DNA from: UBA4615 sp044359175 | GTDB lineage: Bacteria > Pseudomonadota > Gammaproteobacteria > Burkholderiales > Burkholderiaceae_E | Direction of reading: 5' to 3' | DNA length: 34,415 nucleotides | NCBI GenBank assembly: GCA_044359175.1 | Contig: JBIKMO010000009.1 | Coordinates: 1-34,415 of the forward strand | Shown here: positions 34,274 to 34,415 of the stretch, one piece after another | Layout: every line of letters begins with the position of its first letter | Position numbering within the stretch: position 1 is the stretch's first letter | Position numbers and translations under genes: made by a program | The notes under the pieces: generated by a model | Database searches by the model: none | Seen by the model: the letters and a program-made list of their open reading frames with translations, nothing else | Told to the model about the DNA's origin: nothing

Positions 34274-34415
34274 GCCCGTGCCCCGGGATCCGTAGGTGCG
34301 ACGCCTGCGCGGCCGACGACGGTGCGGTGGCCTCGTGGTCGGCGTTCGCCGACGCGCGTGCGCTCGGCGCCGATCCGCGCCGGGTCGTGCTCGCCGGCGA
34401 CAGCGCCGGGGGCCG
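34270..34415 (+). pseudogene. HSL-type alpha/beta hydrolase, 5'-truncated, runs off the window
   Basis: Frame open from GTG 34270, overlapping the Bug stop (GTGA), to the window edge. It reads into FADARALGADPRRVVLAGDS then AGG, the nucleophile elbow region of hormone-sensitive-lipase-type esterases. Only about 40 residues come before GDSAGG, whereas intact members have roughly 140, including an HGGG oxyanion motif, which is absent here. The upstream DNA is the intact end of the Bug gene, so the 5' part seems lost. A frameshift or an unrelated short hydrolase cannot be ruled out at the edge. Confidence 0.6.

Overview
The window looks like the chromosome of a very GC-rich betaproteobacterium, most likely Burkholderiales. 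The reasons are the gene order secA–argJ–(AAA ATPase)–Nudix/ThiE–yacG–zapD–coaE–pilD–pilC–pilB–tRNA-Pro–ispB–rplU–rpmA–obgE–proB, two Bug/TctC-type periplasmic binding proteins, and heavy use of GTG and TTG starts. No plasmid, phage, insertion-sequence or CRISPR signature was seen.

Layout: 1-3450 (+) holds the SecA tail, argJ, a DUF815-type ATPase and a Nudix/ThiE fusion. 3464-5982 (-) is a tight run read as pilD>coaE>zapD>yacG. 6082-10007 (+) is an inserted pair: a predicted membrane-anchored octaheme cytochrome with HEAT-like and TPR repeats, and a lipoprotein with a Pro/Thr linker, an Ig-like domain and an alpha/beta hydrolase. 10062-13065 (-) is pilB>pilC. 13383-21203 is a second accessory block: a XylD-like sugar-acid dehydratase translationally coupled to a secreted hydrolase, a ROK kinase, a membrane zinc-ribbon protein, a chagasin-like lipoprotein, and two adjacent glycosyltransferase genes that are each frameshifted. 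21258-26144 returns to the housekeeping backbone: tRNA-Pro(CGG), ispB, then rplU-rpmA-obgE-proB with a GDT1-family cation transporter gene between rpmA and obgE. 26364-34415 carries a 45-residue secreted peptide gene with an exceptional ribosome binding site and its own terminator, mltB, an aldo/keto reductase, a Bug protein, ettA, a GIY-YIG-like small protein, a zinc alcohol dehydrogenase, a second Bug protein, and a 5'-truncated esterase running off the edge.

How the genes work together: pilB, pilC and pilD supply the assembly motor, inner-membrane platform and prepilin peptidase of type IV pili. zapD and yacG act on cell division and gyrase. coaE and proB are biosynthetic. ispB makes the quinone side chain. 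rplU, rpmA, obgE and ettA serve the ribosome. The accessory blocks point to extracytoplasmic electron transfer, surface glycan or lipid modification, and use of sugar acids and carboxylates; these roles are inferred from family membership only.

The points most worth checking are: the frameshift at a G6 tract in the GT2-GtrA gene and a second shift in the next gene; G8 tracts within the first codons of pilB and ispB; the 15-base match to the 16S rRNA tail in front of the 45-residue peptide; the cytochrome/lipoprotein pair splitting pilD from pilC; and the truncated hydrolase at the right edge.
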